Of a stretch of DNA of 54,313 bases, positions 45,338 through 54,313 are shown piece by piece; position 1 is the first letter of the stretch; the number at the start of each line of letters is the position of its first letter. The stretch lies in NCBI GenBank assembly GCA_027451445.1, contig DAIDJG010000031.1, positions 1 to 54,313 of the forward strand. Reading direction: 5' to 3'. The notes under the pieces are model-generated. The model ran no database searches, had not been told where the DNA came from, and worked only from the letters and a program-made list of their open reading frames with translations. Both the position numbers and the translations under genes were made by a program. Origin of the DNA: Singulisphaera sp. GTDB taxonomy: Bacteria > Planctomycetota > Planctomycetia > Isosphaerales > Isosphaeraceae.

Positions 45338-46350
45338 CGCTCACCTCCATCGACGACCGCGACCGCCCGCGATCCTGCAGCCGATCCAGCGAACAGCATC
45401 ACTCGGGGCCCGGGCGCATACCCCTTCGCGATCGCCTCCCGCGCCACCACCAGCCCCACCAAAGCGGCCGCCGCACCGGAGTCGCCGATCGACTGGGCCG
45501 GGTGCCAGATTGGTTGTTCCTCCCGCCGCTGAAGCATCACACGGGATTGCACGAGCGACAACTCCTTGAACGCGTACTGCTCGCCGGCCACGTCCGACAC
45601 CCGAAACGCGACCTCGTGCATCCCGAATCCAGCCTCCTCCAGCGACTGTCGCGCCGCCTTCGCCATCCCGAGGCCAAGGAGCGGTTCCTCGGTCTTCACG
45701 GAGGCTTTCTCCTCGGCAAACCCCAGTCCCCGCACCTGGACCGGCTGCCCCTCAGTCGCGGCCGCCGTTATCAGCACGGCTGCCCCGGCTTCGCCGGGGA
45801 TCACCCCGTCTGAATTCTCCGTCGTCTTCAGCCGGTCGTGCCGGTCCAGCCACAGCAGCGAAGGCGCGTTCACGAACGAGTCCGCGGCGCACGCCACACA
45901 AGCCTTCACCCTCCCCGACTGCAACAACTCCCGTGCCGCCCGCAGCCCTTCGACCCCAGCCGTGTGTCCGGTCGCGAACACTCGACTCGCCGTGTGAAAC
46001 CGAAGGCCAAGCCGATCCTGAATCAGCCCAACCACGCGGTCCGCGAGTACGCCCGCCCCACCGGGCCGATCAGGCTCGGCCAGCCCAATCAGCAGCGGCA
46101 CCTGCGCGGTCGCGGCGATCGTCGCTCGGCCGAGGAGATCGCGGAGTGCAAGCTCCAGCAGCCGAAGCACTCGGTCCTCGCGCTTCAGATTCGAGCCCAG
46201 ATCCGGAACGATTCCCCCGACAATTGGCTCGCCCTGGTTGTCGAGGTAGGACAGGTCAGTAAACCCGCTGATGTTTGCCCGTAACGCGGCGCACGCCGAT
46301 GGGGCGTCGAGCCCGACCGCACAGACAAGCCCGCTCGCGACGACGAACAT
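45334..46350 (-). CDS. Ketosynthase/thiolase-fold protein, catalytically degenerate, T6SS-associated
   Basis: 338 aa. The fold is recognisable: N-terminal VVASGLVCAVGLDAPSACAALRA, then GRVKACVACAADSF corresponding to the GGxD/S region of ketosynthases, and SIGDSGAAAALVGLVVARE in place of the GHTLGAAG region. The position of the catalytic Cys reads FATGHTAGVEGL, without Cys, and the two active-site His motifs are not evident, so condensing activity is unlikely. Proteins of this kind occur beside DUF2169 and DUF4150 genes in T6SS clusters, probably as structural or loading factors. It is 9 bases from DUF2169 and overlaps DUF4150. Confidence 0.75.
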   Translation of the reverse strand: MFVVASGLVCAVGLDAPSACAALRANISGFTDLSYLDNQGEPIVGGIVPDLGSNLKREDRVLRLLELALRDLLGRATIAATAQVPLLIGLAEPDRPGGAGVLADRVVGLIQDRLGLRFHTASRVFATGHTAGVEGLRAARELLQSGRVKACVACAADSFVNAPSLLWLDRHDRLKTTENSDGVIPGEAGAAVLITAAATEGQPVQVRGLGFAEEKASVKTEEPLLGLGMAKAARQSLEEAGFGMHEVAFRVSDVAGEQYAFKELSLVQSRVMLQRREEQPIWHPAQSIGDSGAAAALVGLVVAREAIAKGYAPGPRVMLFAGSAAGSRAVAVVDGGER

Positions 46351-46359
46351 ACGGTCGGC

Positions 46360-47484
46360 TCACTTCCCAGGTTTACGAGGAAAAGGTCCGCCGTGTTCCC
46401 GATTCCAGACGGCCAGCTCTTCGAGCGATCGAAAGCGCCGTTTCCCGCCCGGCGATCCGACGGCGACGGGTTTGGACTGATCGCCGATGAGCACTTCGCG
46501 CAACGCATTCAGCTTCCGACCCAAAACGGCGCTTGTACGCCAGACCACCATCACGCGATTCTGGTCGGGCTCAACAATCAGAGTATCCAGCTTCGGTGTC
46601 GCGGGAACGTCGCGATCACGAAAACGGAAAACGATCGGAACCTCCATGCGCGGCACGCGACATTCAAACGTTCCTTCGGCGCTCATGTTCGTGCAACGCA
46701 CGACTTCGTCCCCTTGCAGGAACGGCATCTGCTGGTCGGCGGGTGCGCTGAGAAAGTATTGCTCGTCGAAATCGTGCGGCAGAAAGGGGAACCGCTCTTC
46801 ACGCCAGCGTTCATCGTAGGTCCCGGCATACGTGAGCCGCGGCTGCCAGTTTCTCGCCGTAGCGCCGAACCCGATGGGTGCGATCGTGTCTGACCAACCG
46901 CGCATCGGCTGTCGCGGGTGTTCCAGGTTCGGTAACGGTTGCCCTTCGATGGTTGCCGGGTCGGGATTCTTGTGATAACCAACCCCCACCATGTTTCGCA
47001 ATTCCCAGCCGTGCCGCTTGGGGTTGGCGTCGGTCTGGTCCGAGCCTCCGAAAGCGCGCTCGTAAATTAACGGCATGGTCACGAAGGGGACCGGTTCCGA
47101 GGGAGCAAAGCCGAGGCGACCCCTCTCCCAACGGCGGTCACCGACGACTTGAATTTCCTTTCGCGCCGAATCGATCTCGAGCGCAACCCGAATCGCCTTG
47201 ATAGGTTTGCCCTGCGGCGCGAACGCCAGGCCGTTGACGATTATATCCGTACGGGGCTTGAACGCGGCGAATTCGCATTCGTATTTCAAGCTCGAGGAGG
47301 CAGGGTCGCCGTAGTGGACGTCGGTCGGAACCAATGGTTCCTGTTTTTCCGCAGGGGTCGGCTCGCCGCCCTGCCCGATCGAGAACGTTCCCTTCACCAC
47401 GACGACGCAGTGGTCGCGTCCGTCCTTGTCCGCGGCGACGGTCAGACCCGCCTCCATTCCCGTTGTATTGCTGTGAATCTGCAT
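46360..47484 (-). CDS. DUF2169 T6SS accessory (effector-loading) protein
   Basis: 374 aa; GAGG lies 7 bases before the ATG. Hallmarks of DUF2169 are present: VVVKGTFSI near the N-terminus, DIIVNGLAFAP, VVGDRRWERG, MPLIYERAFGGSD, NMVGVGYHKNP, LPNLEHPRQP, PIGFGATARNWQPR, and YFLSAPADQQ. The family is linked to DUF4150/PAAR effectors as adaptor or chaperone for mounting on VgrG. In this operon it stands between DUF6484 (9-base gap) and the ketosynthase-like gene (9-base gap), the usual order. Confidence 0.9.
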   Translation of the reverse strand: MQIHSNTTGMEAGLTVAADKDGRDHCVVVVKGTFSIGQGGEPTPAEKQEPLVPTDVHYGDPASSSLKYECEFAAFKPRTDIIVNGLAFAPQGKPIKAIRVALEIDSARKEIQVVGDRRWERGRLGFAPSEPVPFVTMPLIYERAFGGSDQTDANPKRHGWELRNMVGVGYHKNPDPATIEGQPLPNLEHPRQPMRGWSDTIAPIGFGATARNWQPRLTYAGTYDERWREERFPFLPHDFDEQYFLSAPADQQMPFLQGDEVVRCTNMSAEGTFECRVPRMEVPIVFRFRDRDVPATPKLDTLIVEPDQNRVMVVWRTSAVLGRKLNALREVLIGDQSKPVAVGSPGGKRRFRSLEELAVWNREHGGPFPRKPGK

Positions 47485-47493
47485 CCGACGGCC

Positions 47494-48108
47494 TCAGTTG
47501 ATCTGAACCGAACCGCCCTTGATGCGATTGACTCCGGAAGAACGGCTCAGGAGATACGTGCCTCGGATCAAAACCTTGCCGGCCCGCGTAAGCGTGATGC
47601 TCGCTTCGCCACAGCGCAGCACGATCTCCTTCTCGGCTGAAAACACGAGCTGTTCGTCATCGACCTTGGCTTCAGGAAGCGCAGCGGGCCGTTCCGGTTC
47701 CGTGGGTTGCCAGACGATGCCCAGAACGATCGGCAAGCGAGCATCGCCTCCCTCAAACCCCAGCACCACATCGTGGCCGAGACGGTCGGGGCCGAGAGGA
47801 ACGGTGGTCCGCGAGGCCAAGGGAGAGCCCGACGTATTCAAGGGATGATCGACCAGCGGGACACCCGCTTCGGTCAAGCCCACGAACTTGCCGATGACCA
47901 CCTCCCCTGGCGCAGGGCGCTGAGTTGCGCTGGGTGCGCGGCGGGAACTACGCTTCTTCGGCGCGACTTTCAACTCAGTCACCAGAACCTCGTCCGTGCG
48001 CAGGCGCTCGGGGTCTGAGGAGACCGGAAGGTCAGCCACCGAAAGCTCGTGCTCGCTAAGGTCCGTCGGAGGTGGGACCGATGTCATTCCACGCAAGGGA
48101 GCGCTCAT
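47494..48108 (-). CDS. DUF6484-type T6SS accessory protein
   Basis: 204 aa. The N-terminal ~65 residues are polar and low-complexity. From about 68 the protein shows GEVVIGKFVGLTEAGVPLVDHP, GHDVVLGFEGGDARLPIVLGIVW and CGEASITLTRAGKVLIRGTYLLSRSSGVNRIKGGSVQIN, the DUF6484 pattern. The C-terminal strand-rich part resembles the VgrG beta-helix, so it may pack on the spike. It lies 20 bases downstream of vgrG. Confidence 0.8.
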   Translation of the reverse strand: MSAPLRGMTSVPPPTDLSEHELSVADLPVSSDPERLRTDEVLVTELKVAPKKRSSRRAPSATQRPAPGEVVIGKFVGLTEAGVPLVDHPLNTSGSPLASRTTVPLGPDRLGHDVVLGFEGGDARLPIVLGIVWQPTEPERPAALPEAKVDDEQLVFSAEKEIVLRCGEASITLTRAGKVLIRGTYLLSRSSGVNRIKGGSVQIN

Positions 48109-48128
48109 CGCGTTCTGGGACCTCTCCG

Positions 48129-50309
48129 CTAATTTTGAAGGATCTTCTGGCCCTTCAACGTCATGTTCTTGTCCGCCTTGCCCACGATCTCGCCCGATCC
48201 CTGGATCGTGATGTCCTTCCCTTGGATCGTAATCGTGCCGTCCTTCTGCATCGTTATGCTGGCTTGACCCGTCGTCAGCGTGATCGAGTCAGTGGCCGTG
48301 ATCGACAGCGTCTTGCCGACCGTGAGCGAATCCGCGTTGGTGATGTTCACCGAGCGGCCGCCGCTGATCGTCACGCCTTCATCCTTCGCCACGCTCTCGG
48401 TGCGTCCACCGTTGATCGTGATATTCTCATCCTTGGCGACCGTCTCCGTGCGTCCGCCATTGATCGTGATATTCTCATCCTTGGCGACCGTCTCGGTACG
48501 TCCACCGTTGATCGTGATATTCTCGTCCTTGGCGACCGTCTCCGTCCGGCCACCATTGATGGTGATGTTTTCGTTCTTCTGGACGGTCTCCGTACGATTG
48601 CCGTTGATCGTGATCTTCTCATCCTTATCGACGGTCTCGGTCCGGTTGCCGTGGATCGTAATGGTCTCGTTGTTGTCCACCGTCTCCGTGCGATCGTGCT
48701 TGACGTGGGTCGTCTCGTCGTGGTCGATGTTCTTCGTTCGATCGTGGCCGACCCAGTGCGACTCGTCATGTTCAACTTCGATCGTCTGATCTTTTTCGGC
48801 GTGGATGAAGACCTGCTCCGAGCCCTTCTTGTCCTCGAAGCGGATTTCGTTGAAGTTCGCCGGACTGCCCCCCTTGCTGCTCCTAGACTTGATGCCGCTT
48901 TGCGTGGCGTTGGCCGGCAAGTCGTAGGGAGGCATTTGCTCCGCGTTGTACACGCGGCCGGTGATCAACGGGCGGTCGGGGTCTCCTTCGAGGAAGTCGA
49001 CAACCACTTCCTGACCAATCCGGGGATGTGAGACCAGACCCCAGTTCTTGCCGGCCCAGTTCTCGGCCACCCGAATCCAGCACGAGCTGCTCTCGTTCTT
49101 CTTCCCTACCCGGTCCCAGAAGAATTGGACCTTCACCCGGGCGTATTTGTCGACGTAGATCTCCTCTCCCGACGGTCCCGTCACGACTGCGGTCTGAGGT
49201 CCCTGGACAAACGGCTTGGGCGTGACGCGAGGCGGGCGATAGGCGACCGAGTCCGGGATGCACGTGAACGTGTTGGAATACTCAGCCTCGTCGGTGCTGC
49301 TGCCGTAACTCGTGTCGCTCGCGTGGTGCTGAATCGCGGTCACCACGTAGCCACCCTTCTCCGCGGCGACCTCGTGCTCAACAAGCGAGAACTTACCGCC
49401 GGGCGTGAAGGTGCAGCACTCGCTGGCTCCGCTCACCACGTTGTAGGGCGCCTCTTCTTCCTCCATCCGGATCTTGGTGATCGCGTCCCCCGCCCCTTTG
49501 ACCTGATACTCGCCCGGGTAGTCGTAGAGCTCGAACTTGCTCATCCCTTTGAGCGTAAGCTTTGTGGGGTTCGAGGTCATGAGGCTCGTGCTGGGTGTCT
49601 CGAAGTTATAGTCAGTGCGCGACCAGAGGCCGGATCGATATTCGTATTGGTGCTCCCAGACGTTGACGCTGTTCGGTCCCGCCCCCTCGCCTGGCGAGTA
49701 CTCAACCTTGCTCTCGCCGCAGGTGGTATACGCACTACTGGCGTCAGCGAGGACGAGCACGTGCTTATCTTTCTCGTGCCGGAAGTAATAGAAGATCCCT
49801 TCGTGCTCCATGAGGCGGGATACGAAGTTGAACGCGGTTTCCCGGTACTGGACGCAGTATTCCCAGGCGTTGTACGAGCCCTTGAGCTTCGATTCGAAGT
49901 ACGTCGGGCCCGAGAAGCCCAGGCGGTTGAAAACATCCTCGATGATGTCGGGCGTTTTCTTGCCTTGATAAATCCGGCAGTCGGCCGAGCGAGTCAGGAA
50001 CCAGAACCAGGGGACAACCTCCGCCCGGTAGAGCCGAAGGTTCTGCAGGCTCCGCCCGCCCGCAACAAAGCGATTGACGATGCCGTGAAAATAGCGCGGT
50101 TCCTGGTCGATATGGGCGACGCTCCAACCGACGGGCATGCCGACGATCGCGTTCGGATCGATGACGTCCTTCTCGGAGGCCATCTCGAGCTGAAAGCTGT
50201 AGAGGCGGGACAATGACTCCCGCCCCGTGAACGCGTTGAGCAGCAGAACGTCAGCGCCCAGAGGGGTCGTCAGTGAAAGGGATCGTTTGGCTTGAGTATA
50301 AGAAGACAT
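48129..50309 (-). CDS. vgrG: T6SS spike protein VgrG (TssI)
   Basis: 726 aa; AAAGG about 6 bases before the ATG. Residues 1-370 are the gp27-like half (LLLNAFTGRESLSRLYSFQLEM, YRAEVVPWFWFLTRSADCRIYQ, SRLMEHEGIFYYFRHE, YDYPGEY). The gp5 OB fold follows (about 385-470: VVTGPSGEEIYVDKYARVKVQFFWDR, WAGKNWGLVSHPRIGQEVVVDFLEGDPDRP). Then comes EIRFEDKKGSEQVFIHAEKD and a needle of seven to eight 16-residue repeats (NGGRTETVAKDENITI) ending in ASITMQKDGTITIQGKDI. No C-terminal enzymatic extension is seen, so it is a structural spike and the toxin is likely carried by the DUF4150 protein. It is the first gene of the minus-strand operon, divergent from tssA. Confidence 0.95.
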   Translation of the reverse strand: MSSYTQAKRSLSLTTPLGADVLLLNAFTGRESLSRLYSFQLEMASEKDVIDPNAIVGMPVGWSVAHIDQEPRYFHGIVNRFVAGGRSLQNLRLYRAEVVPWFWFLTRSADCRIYQGKKTPDIIEDVFNRLGFSGPTYFESKLKGSYNAWEYCVQYRETAFNFVSRLMEHEGIFYYFRHEKDKHVLVLADASSAYTTCGESKVEYSPGEGAGPNSVNVWEHQYEYRSGLWSRTDYNFETPSTSLMTSNPTKLTLKGMSKFELYDYPGEYQVKGAGDAITKIRMEEEEAPYNVVSGASECCTFTPGGKFSLVEHEVAAEKGGYVVTAIQHHASDTSYGSSTDEAEYSNTFTCIPDSVAYRPPRVTPKPFVQGPQTAVVTGPSGEEIYVDKYARVKVQFFWDRVGKKNESSSCWIRVAENWAGKNWGLVSHPRIGQEVVVDFLEGDPDRPLITGRVYNAEQMPPYDLPANATQSGIKSRSSKGGSPANFNEIRFEDKKGSEQVFIHAEKDQTIEVEHDESHWVGHDRTKNIDHDETTHVKHDRTETVDNNETITIHGNRTETVDKDEKITINGNRTETVQKNENITINGGRTETVAKDENITINGGRTETVAKDENITINGGRTETVAKDENITINGGRTESVAKDEGVTISGGRSVNITNADSLTVGKTLSITATDSITLTTGQASITMQKDGTITIQGKDITIQGSGEIVGKADKNMTLKGQKILQN
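48361..48704 (-). repeat. 48-bp tandem repeats encoding the VgrG needle
   Basis: About seven 48-base units encode NGGRTETVAKDENITI and variants. The middle three are almost identical in DNA (for example TTGATCGTGATATTCTC plus GTCCTTGGCGACCGTCTC), the outer ones more diverged. The period of 16 residues would add regular turns to the triple-stranded beta-helix, so copy number sets needle length. Confidence 0.9.
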
Positions 50310-51059
50310 AGTCGCCTTTAGATGCTATGCCACTTTCGGTTCTAGGATTGGCGTCGCCCAAATGGGTTCTCTGAAGACCTGATCCATGCGGATTCGAAGC
50401 GCGGATCCGCGGGGCGTCTCATAAGCCGAGGTTGTATATACCGCGGCCGAAGAGCACGGGCAAGGGTTTGGACGGCCGTGCTCGAGACGCGAACTCCCGC
50501 AGTGGCGACGCCCCGGCAAGGGTTCTGTGCCCACTTCGTCCGCTCTCCAATCATCACCTACGGCGAAGCAACCAATTCGTGTCGCGGGTCCAGCCATGAA
50601 CCCTTCAGCGTAGCGAGCGCTCGACACAAGCGTGCTTGCATCACCGCGTTGGCTCAAATGACTCGGATGGCGAGGGTTTGCCGGTGGATCGAGCCGAGCG
50701 TCACAAGTCGCGCGAATGTGACGTAAGGTGATGCCTGGACCAAAGACCGGTCTGGAGCGATTCTCTCACGCGTCACGTCTTCAACTCGGTGAAACCGCCG
50801 CGCAGACGCGGTTCCATTGGCGCGGTCAGGGACGAAAACGAGTTTCAATCGAAACCGTGCACCGAGGACTACGGAAAGTTCTTTCGTCCGCGAGGAAATC
50901 AGGGCTGCCGCTGTCTGGCGACGGCCGATTTTGGACATTATCCTTGTAGAGTGGTGGTGCGGGACAGTATCCTGGTTAAAGTATATCATCCACTGAACTA
51001 TTCATGGTGCGCGTTCGCCTGCGAAGGTCGCGTGGATGCGGCAGATCCTCGGAGTGGTG
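50310..51059. other. Divergent intergenic region between the two T6SS operons
   Basis: 750 bases with no credible gene. Promoters of both operons should lie here. A weak sigma-70-like pair TTGTAG (50944-50949) and TATCCT (50968-50973, 18-base spacing) points towards tssA, about 85 bases before its start, next to an AT-rich tract (50978-50990). A perfect GCGGATCCGC palindrome lies near 50401-50412. Confidence 0.4.
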
Positions 51060-52211
51060 ATGTCTTCGCCCGACATTCTCGATATCCCGAAACTGATTGA
51101 GCCGATCCCCGGGGCGAAGCCGACGGGCGAAGATCTGCGGTTGGACCCTTCGCCGAACTCGTCTTACCAGGCCGTCAAGCAGGCGCGCAACGCCGCACGC
51201 GTTGCCGAACGCCAGCTTTTGACTCCGCCCGCAGAAGGCGAAGAGGTGAAGCTGCCGGAGTGGCGGCCGGTCCTGAACGCGGGTGTGAAGGTCCTGCGCG
51301 AGCAGTCGAAGGATCTCGAGGTCACGGCATATGTGATCGAAGCCCTGCTCCGACTCCATGGATTTGACGGTCTGCACCACGGGTTTCAACTCGCGCGCGA
51401 GTTGGTGGAGCGATTCTGGGACAACCTTTACCCCACGCCCGATGAAGATGGGGTCGCCACGCGGGTCGCTCCCCTGGTCGGGTTGAACGGCGATGAGGCG
51501 GAGGGTACGCTCATCCTGCCGATGAGCCGGGTCGATCTCACCGACCCTCAGAGCATGGAACGCCTGACTCTGGTTCACTACCAGGAGGCGGTCGCCTTTG
51601 AGAAGATCAGCGACCCCAAGGTCAAGGAAAAGCGAACCAAGGAGGGAGCACTGACGCTTCAGGCGTTTCAGAAGGCCGTGGCGGAGACGCCGCCGCAGTT
51701 CTACGTCAAGCTCGTCGCCGACCTTCAGCAATGCCAGAAAGAATACGCGGCGCTCGGCAAAGCGCTCGCGGAGCGCTGCGGCAATTACTCGGTGCCTTCG
51801 TCGGCCATTCGCGCCGCGCTCGAGAAGATGCTCGATACCGTCAACGAAATCGCGCGGGGCAAGCTGCCGAGCCCCGCGGTCAAAAGCGAGCCAGCTGCTG
51901 CACGCGCTACGGCGCCGGCGCCCGGAGCGGAACCCGCCGCATCGAACGGTGTGACGGTCGACGCCGCCGGAGCAATTCGGAGCCGCGAAGAAGCCTTCAG
52001 AACGCTCCTCAAGGTGGCCGAATATTTTCGCGCGGCCGAGCCGCATTCCGTGGTTTCCTATTCCCTCGAACAGATCGTAGGCTGGGGTCGAATGCCGTTG
52101 CCCGACCTCCTGGCCGAGTTGCTTCCCGACGATGCCGCGCGTAAGGGTTTCTTCAAGATGGTGGGCATCCGGGGACCAGAGCCGCCGCCCAAGGAAGCAC
52201 CCAAGAAATAA
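51060..52211 (+). CDS. tssA: T6SS protein TssA (ImpA N-terminal domain)
   Basis: 383 aa from ATG 51060, chosen because GGAG lies 5 bases upstream; an ATG eight codons earlier has no site. The N-terminal half has the ImpA pattern: IEPIPGAKPTGEDLRLDP, WRPVLNAGVKVLREQSKDLEVTAYVIEALLRLHGFDGL and FWDNLYPTPDEDG. A Pro/Ala-rich linker (about 280-305) precedes a C-terminal helical domain ending with RTLLKVAEYFRAAEPHSVVSYSLEQIVGWGRMPLPDLLAELLPDDA. TssA caps or organises the sheath during assembly in the cytoplasm. It starts the plus-strand operon, 85 bases before tssB. Confidence 0.9.
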   Translation: MSSPDILDIPKLIEPIPGAKPTGEDLRLDPSPNSSYQAVKQARNAARVAERQLLTPPAEGEEVKLPEWRPVLNAGVKVLREQSKDLEVTAYVIEALLRLHGFDGLHHGFQLARELVERFWDNLYPTPDEDGVATRVAPLVGLNGDEAEGTLILPMSRVDLTDPQSMERLTLVHYQEAVAFEKISDPKVKEKRTKEGALTLQAFQKAVAETPPQFYVKLVADLQQCQKEYAALGKALAERCGNYSVPSSAIRAALEKMLDTVNEIARGKLPSPAVKSEPAAARATAPAPGAEPAASNGVTVDAAGAIRSREEAFRTLLKVAEYFRAAEPHSVVSYSLEQIVGWGRMPLPDLLAELLPDDAARKGFFKMVGIRGPEPPPKEAPKK

Positions 52212-52296
52212 CCTCGTTCTCCATACCGGTTCTGGGAACCGGCAGTCTCGCACGACCGTTTCTCCAGGTCGCACCTGGGAAGGGAGCTGAATCCCA

Positions 52297-52833
52297 ATGT
52301 CATCGATTCACGATAGGCTAGGACGTGTACGTCCCCCCCGCGTGCACATCAGGTACGATGTGGAGATCGGCGGGGCGATGGTGAAGAAGGAGCTGCCGTT
52401 CGTGGTCGGAGTGCTCGGCGACTTTTCGGGTCAACCGAGCAAGGACGGCAAACCCGTGGAGCTGAAGCCGCTCAAGGATCGCAAGTTCATTCAGATCGAT
52501 CGCGATAACTTCAACGAGATCATGGAGAAAATGACTCCGGGGGTGAGCTTCCGCGTGGAGAACACCCTCAAGAAGGACGGTACCGAGTTCCCCGTCCAGT
52601 TGGAGATGAAGTCGATCGAAGACTTCGACCCCGGCCGAGTGGTCGAGCAGGTGCCGGCCTTGAAGTCGCTGCTGGAGACCCGTAACAAACTGCGCGACCT
52701 GCTGACGAAAGTCGACCGTTCGGAAGATCTGGAGCGAATCCTCGAGCAAGTGCTTCAGAATACCGAACAACTCAAGAAACTTAACACGGAGCTCGGCACC
52801 GGCGCCGCAGCGGGAGGAGCAGATCCATCATGA
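52297..52833 (+). CDS. tssB: T6SS contractile sheath small subunit TssB
   Basis: 178 aa. The family pattern is complete: [44 protein letters not shown] near the start, [18 protein letters not shown], and [31 protein letters not shown], followed by a helical tail. TssB pairs with TssC to form the contractile sheath. GGAAGGGAG lies 8 to 16 bases before the ATG. The stop overlaps the tssC start by ATGA, so sheath subunits are translationally coupled. Confidence 0.95.
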   Translation: MSSIHDRLGRVRPPRVHIRYDVEIGGAMVKKELPFVVGVLGDFSGQPSKDGKPVELKPLKDRKFIQIDRDNFNEIMEKMTPGVSFRVENTLKKDGTEFPVQLEMKSIEDFDPGRVVEQVPALKSLLETRNKLRDLLTKVDRSEDLERILEQVLQNTEQLKKLNTELGTGAAAGGADPS

Positions 52834-54313
52834 GCACCGGCGAACAAGCCCCAGCAGCGGCTGGCGCAGCGGCCGAAGCCCAGGAAGTCTCCCTGGACGA
52901 CATCATCAAGGCGACGAAACAGACGGAGCGTTCGCGCGCTGAAGACCTGATGAGGACCTTGACCGAAGAGGCCCTCAAAGGGACCGTCACCTTCAACAAG
53001 AACATCAGCGCGACCATCAATAAGGCGATCGACGATATCGACGCCGCCCTGTCCGAACAGCTCGCGGCGATTCTGCATAATCCCAAGTTCCAGGAGCTCG
53101 AAGGACACTGGCGCGGGCTGCACTACCTGGTCATGAACTCCGAGACCAGCTCCCAGCTCAAGCTCAAGGTGCTCAACGTCTCGAAGAAAGAGCTCTTCAA
53201 GGATGTCGACAAGGCCGTCGAGTTCGACCAGAGTCAGATCTTCAAAAAGCTCTATGAGAATGAATTCGGCAGCCCCGGCGGCGAACCCTACGGAGCGCTC
53301 ATCGGCGACTACGAGTTCACGAATCACCCCGACGACGTCAACCTGCTGAGCAAGATGTCGAACGTCGCCGCCGCTTCGTTCTGTCCGTTCGTGTCAGCGG
53401 CGTCGCCCAAACTGTTCGCCTTCGACGAGTGGACCGAGCTGCCGAAGATTCGCGACCTCGAGAAAATCTTCGAGTCGGTCGAATACACGGCCTGGAAGTC
53501 GTATCGCGACTCCGAGGACTCACGGTTCGTGACCCTGGCCTTGCCTCGCGTCCTGTCGCGACTCCCTTACGGGGCCAATACGAAACCGATCGACGAGTTC
53601 GGCTTCGAGGAGGTCCCGCTGGAGAAGACCGGCAAGGCGAAGCCCGTTCCGCACGAACACTACGCCTGGATGAACGCCGCGTACGTGCTCGGCACCAAAA
53701 TGACCGATGCCTTCGCCAAGTACGGCTTCTGCACGGCCATCCGCGGCGCCGAAGGGGGCGGCAAGGTCGAAGGGCTGCCCGCGCACATCTTCATGAGTGA
53801 CGACGGCGATCCCGACCTGAAGTGCCCCACCGAAATCGGGATCACCGATCGCCGGGAGAACGAACTGAGCAAGCTCGGGTTCCTGCCCCTTTGCCACTAC
53901 AAGAACACCGACTACGCGGTGTTCTTCGGTGGCCAGACGACCCAGAAGCCGAAGAAGTACAACACCGCGGACGCGACCGACAACGCCGCGATCTCGGCGC
54001 GTTTGCCTTACATCATGGCCACATCGCGCTTCGCGCACTACCTCAAGGTCATGGCCCGCGACAAGATCGGCTCGTTCATGGAGGCCGAGGACTGCGAGGT
54101 TTGGCTCAACAAGTGGATTCGCGACTACGTCAACGCCAGCACCAACGCGGGACAGGAAACGAAGGCCAAGTACCCGCTGCGAGAGGCGAGGGTCGAAGTC
54201 AAGAAAATCCCGGGCAAGCCCGGCTCCTACAACGCCGTCGCTTACCTGCGGCCCTGGTTGCAGTTCGAAGAGCTGACGGCGTCGCTACGTCTGGTGGCCG
54301 AGATTCCCAAGGC
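52830..54313 (+). CDS. tssC: T6SS contractile sheath large subunit TssC (3' end cut by window)
   Basis: 494 complete codons are visible and the frame is open at the window end. An Ala/Glu-rich N-terminus is followed by [35 protein letters not shown], then the TssC hallmarks [112 protein letters not shown] and [29 protein letters not shown]. The last residues, [10 protein letters not shown], are close to the usual C-terminus, so only a few codons are probably missing. GGGAGGAG inside tssB serves as ribosome site. Confidence 0.95.
   Translation, partial: MSTGEQAPAAAGAAAEAQEVSLDDIIKATKQTERSRAEDLMRTLTEEALKGTVTFNKNISATINKAIDDIDAALSEQLAAILHNPKFQELEGHWRGLHYLVMNSETSSQLKLKVLNVSKKELFKDVDKAVEFDQSQIFKKLYENEFGSPGGEPYGALIGDYEFTNHPDDVNLLSKMSNVAAASFCPFVSAASPKLFAFDEWTELPKIRDLEKIFESVEYTAWKSYRDSEDSRFVTLALPRVLSRLPYGANTKPIDEFGFEEVPLEKTGKAKPVPHEHYAWMNAAYVLGTKMTDAFAKYGFCTAIRGAEGGGKVEGLPAHIFMSDDGDPDLKCPTEIGITDRRENELSKLGFLPLCHYKNTDYAVFFGGQTTQKPKKYNTADATDNAAISARLPYIMATSRFAHYLKVMARDKIGSFMEAEDCEVWLNKWIRDYVNASTNAGQETKAKYPLREARVEVKKIPGKPGSYNAVAYLRPWLQFEELTASLRLVAEIPK

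Noticed and set aside
48361-48704. Regular 48-bp repeats that could suggest a CRISPR array
   Set aside because: There are no distinct spacers and the repeats are in frame in the beta-helix of VgrG.
1-54313. rRNA, tRNA, insertion sequence or phage integrase genes
   Set aside because: None were recognised on reading; a tRNA or small RNA without obvious features could still be missed without a covariance-model search.

Overview
The window looks like a chromosomal segment of a GC-rich planctomycete (Isosphaeraceae/Gemmataceae-like; inferred from gene content, no rRNA is present). Lineage markers are two planctomycete-style c-type cytochrome mosaics, a giant surface protein with an N-terminal LExRLTPA motif and a C-terminal dockerin-like pair, an ECF sigma factor beside a very large Ser/Thr kinase with WD40-type repeats, and many palindromic intergenic repeats. 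No rRNA, tRNA, CRISPR array, insertion sequence or prophage was recognised. Large open frames antisense to the long genes are read as codon-bias shadows.

Layout. 1-7.2 kb: the 3' part of a fused S9 peptidase/DUF885 protein (+), then a 1313-aa two-heme secreted cytochrome mosaic (-). 7.9-13.5 kb: a 1867-aa modular surface protein (+). 14.2-22.2 kb: a minus-strand operon that is the most interesting part of the window. It encodes an HlyD-type adaptor, a C39 peptidase/ABC exporter and a second ABC exporter, joined by ATGA overlaps, then a 133-aa protein made of four to five copies of a ~23-residue motif (K-x-x-S-G-I-K-A-G-G-L...NHNEA) and a TPR protein. The three transport genes match the gene set of NHLM-type bacteriocin/RiPP export, and the repeat protein is the obvious candidate cargo. 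No recognised maturation enzyme is present. 22.8-28.8 kb: a transmembrane Ser/Thr kinase with WD40-type repeats and its ECF sigma factor, immediately upstream on the same strand.

29.9-32.3 kb: two overlapping plus-strand genes, a P-loop ATPase and an HNH endonuclease, resembling Septu-type (PtuA/PtuB) anti-phage defence. 32.4-36.5 kb: a PVC-type c-type cytochrome and a secreted protein with a possible type-1 copper site. 36.9-40.3 kb: a hybrid PAS/GAF histidine kinase. 40.6-42.2 kb: a DUF4166 protein and a saccharopine-dehydrogenase-like oxidoreductase in one unit. 42.2-54.3 kb: a type VI secretion region. A minus-strand operon runs vgrG - DUF6484 - DUF2169 - degenerate ketosynthase-like - DUF4150 (PAAR-like) candidate effector - candidate immunity protein - TIGR02270 protein. 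A divergent plus-strand operon starts tssA-tssB-tssC and runs off the window end.

How the parts may work together. The NHLM-like exporter probably processes and exports the repeat peptide, and each repeat carries a Gly-Gly that a C39 peptidase could cut. A 25/29-base matching DNA element upstream of both the exporter operon and the peptide gene, with a weaker relative upstream of the kinase, hints at shared control. The T6SS operon supplies a spike (VgrG), a PAAR-like tip carrying a possible toxin domain, and loading factors for a sheath encoded by the divergent operon. All functional statements come from reading the sequence and remembered family patterns; no database search was run.
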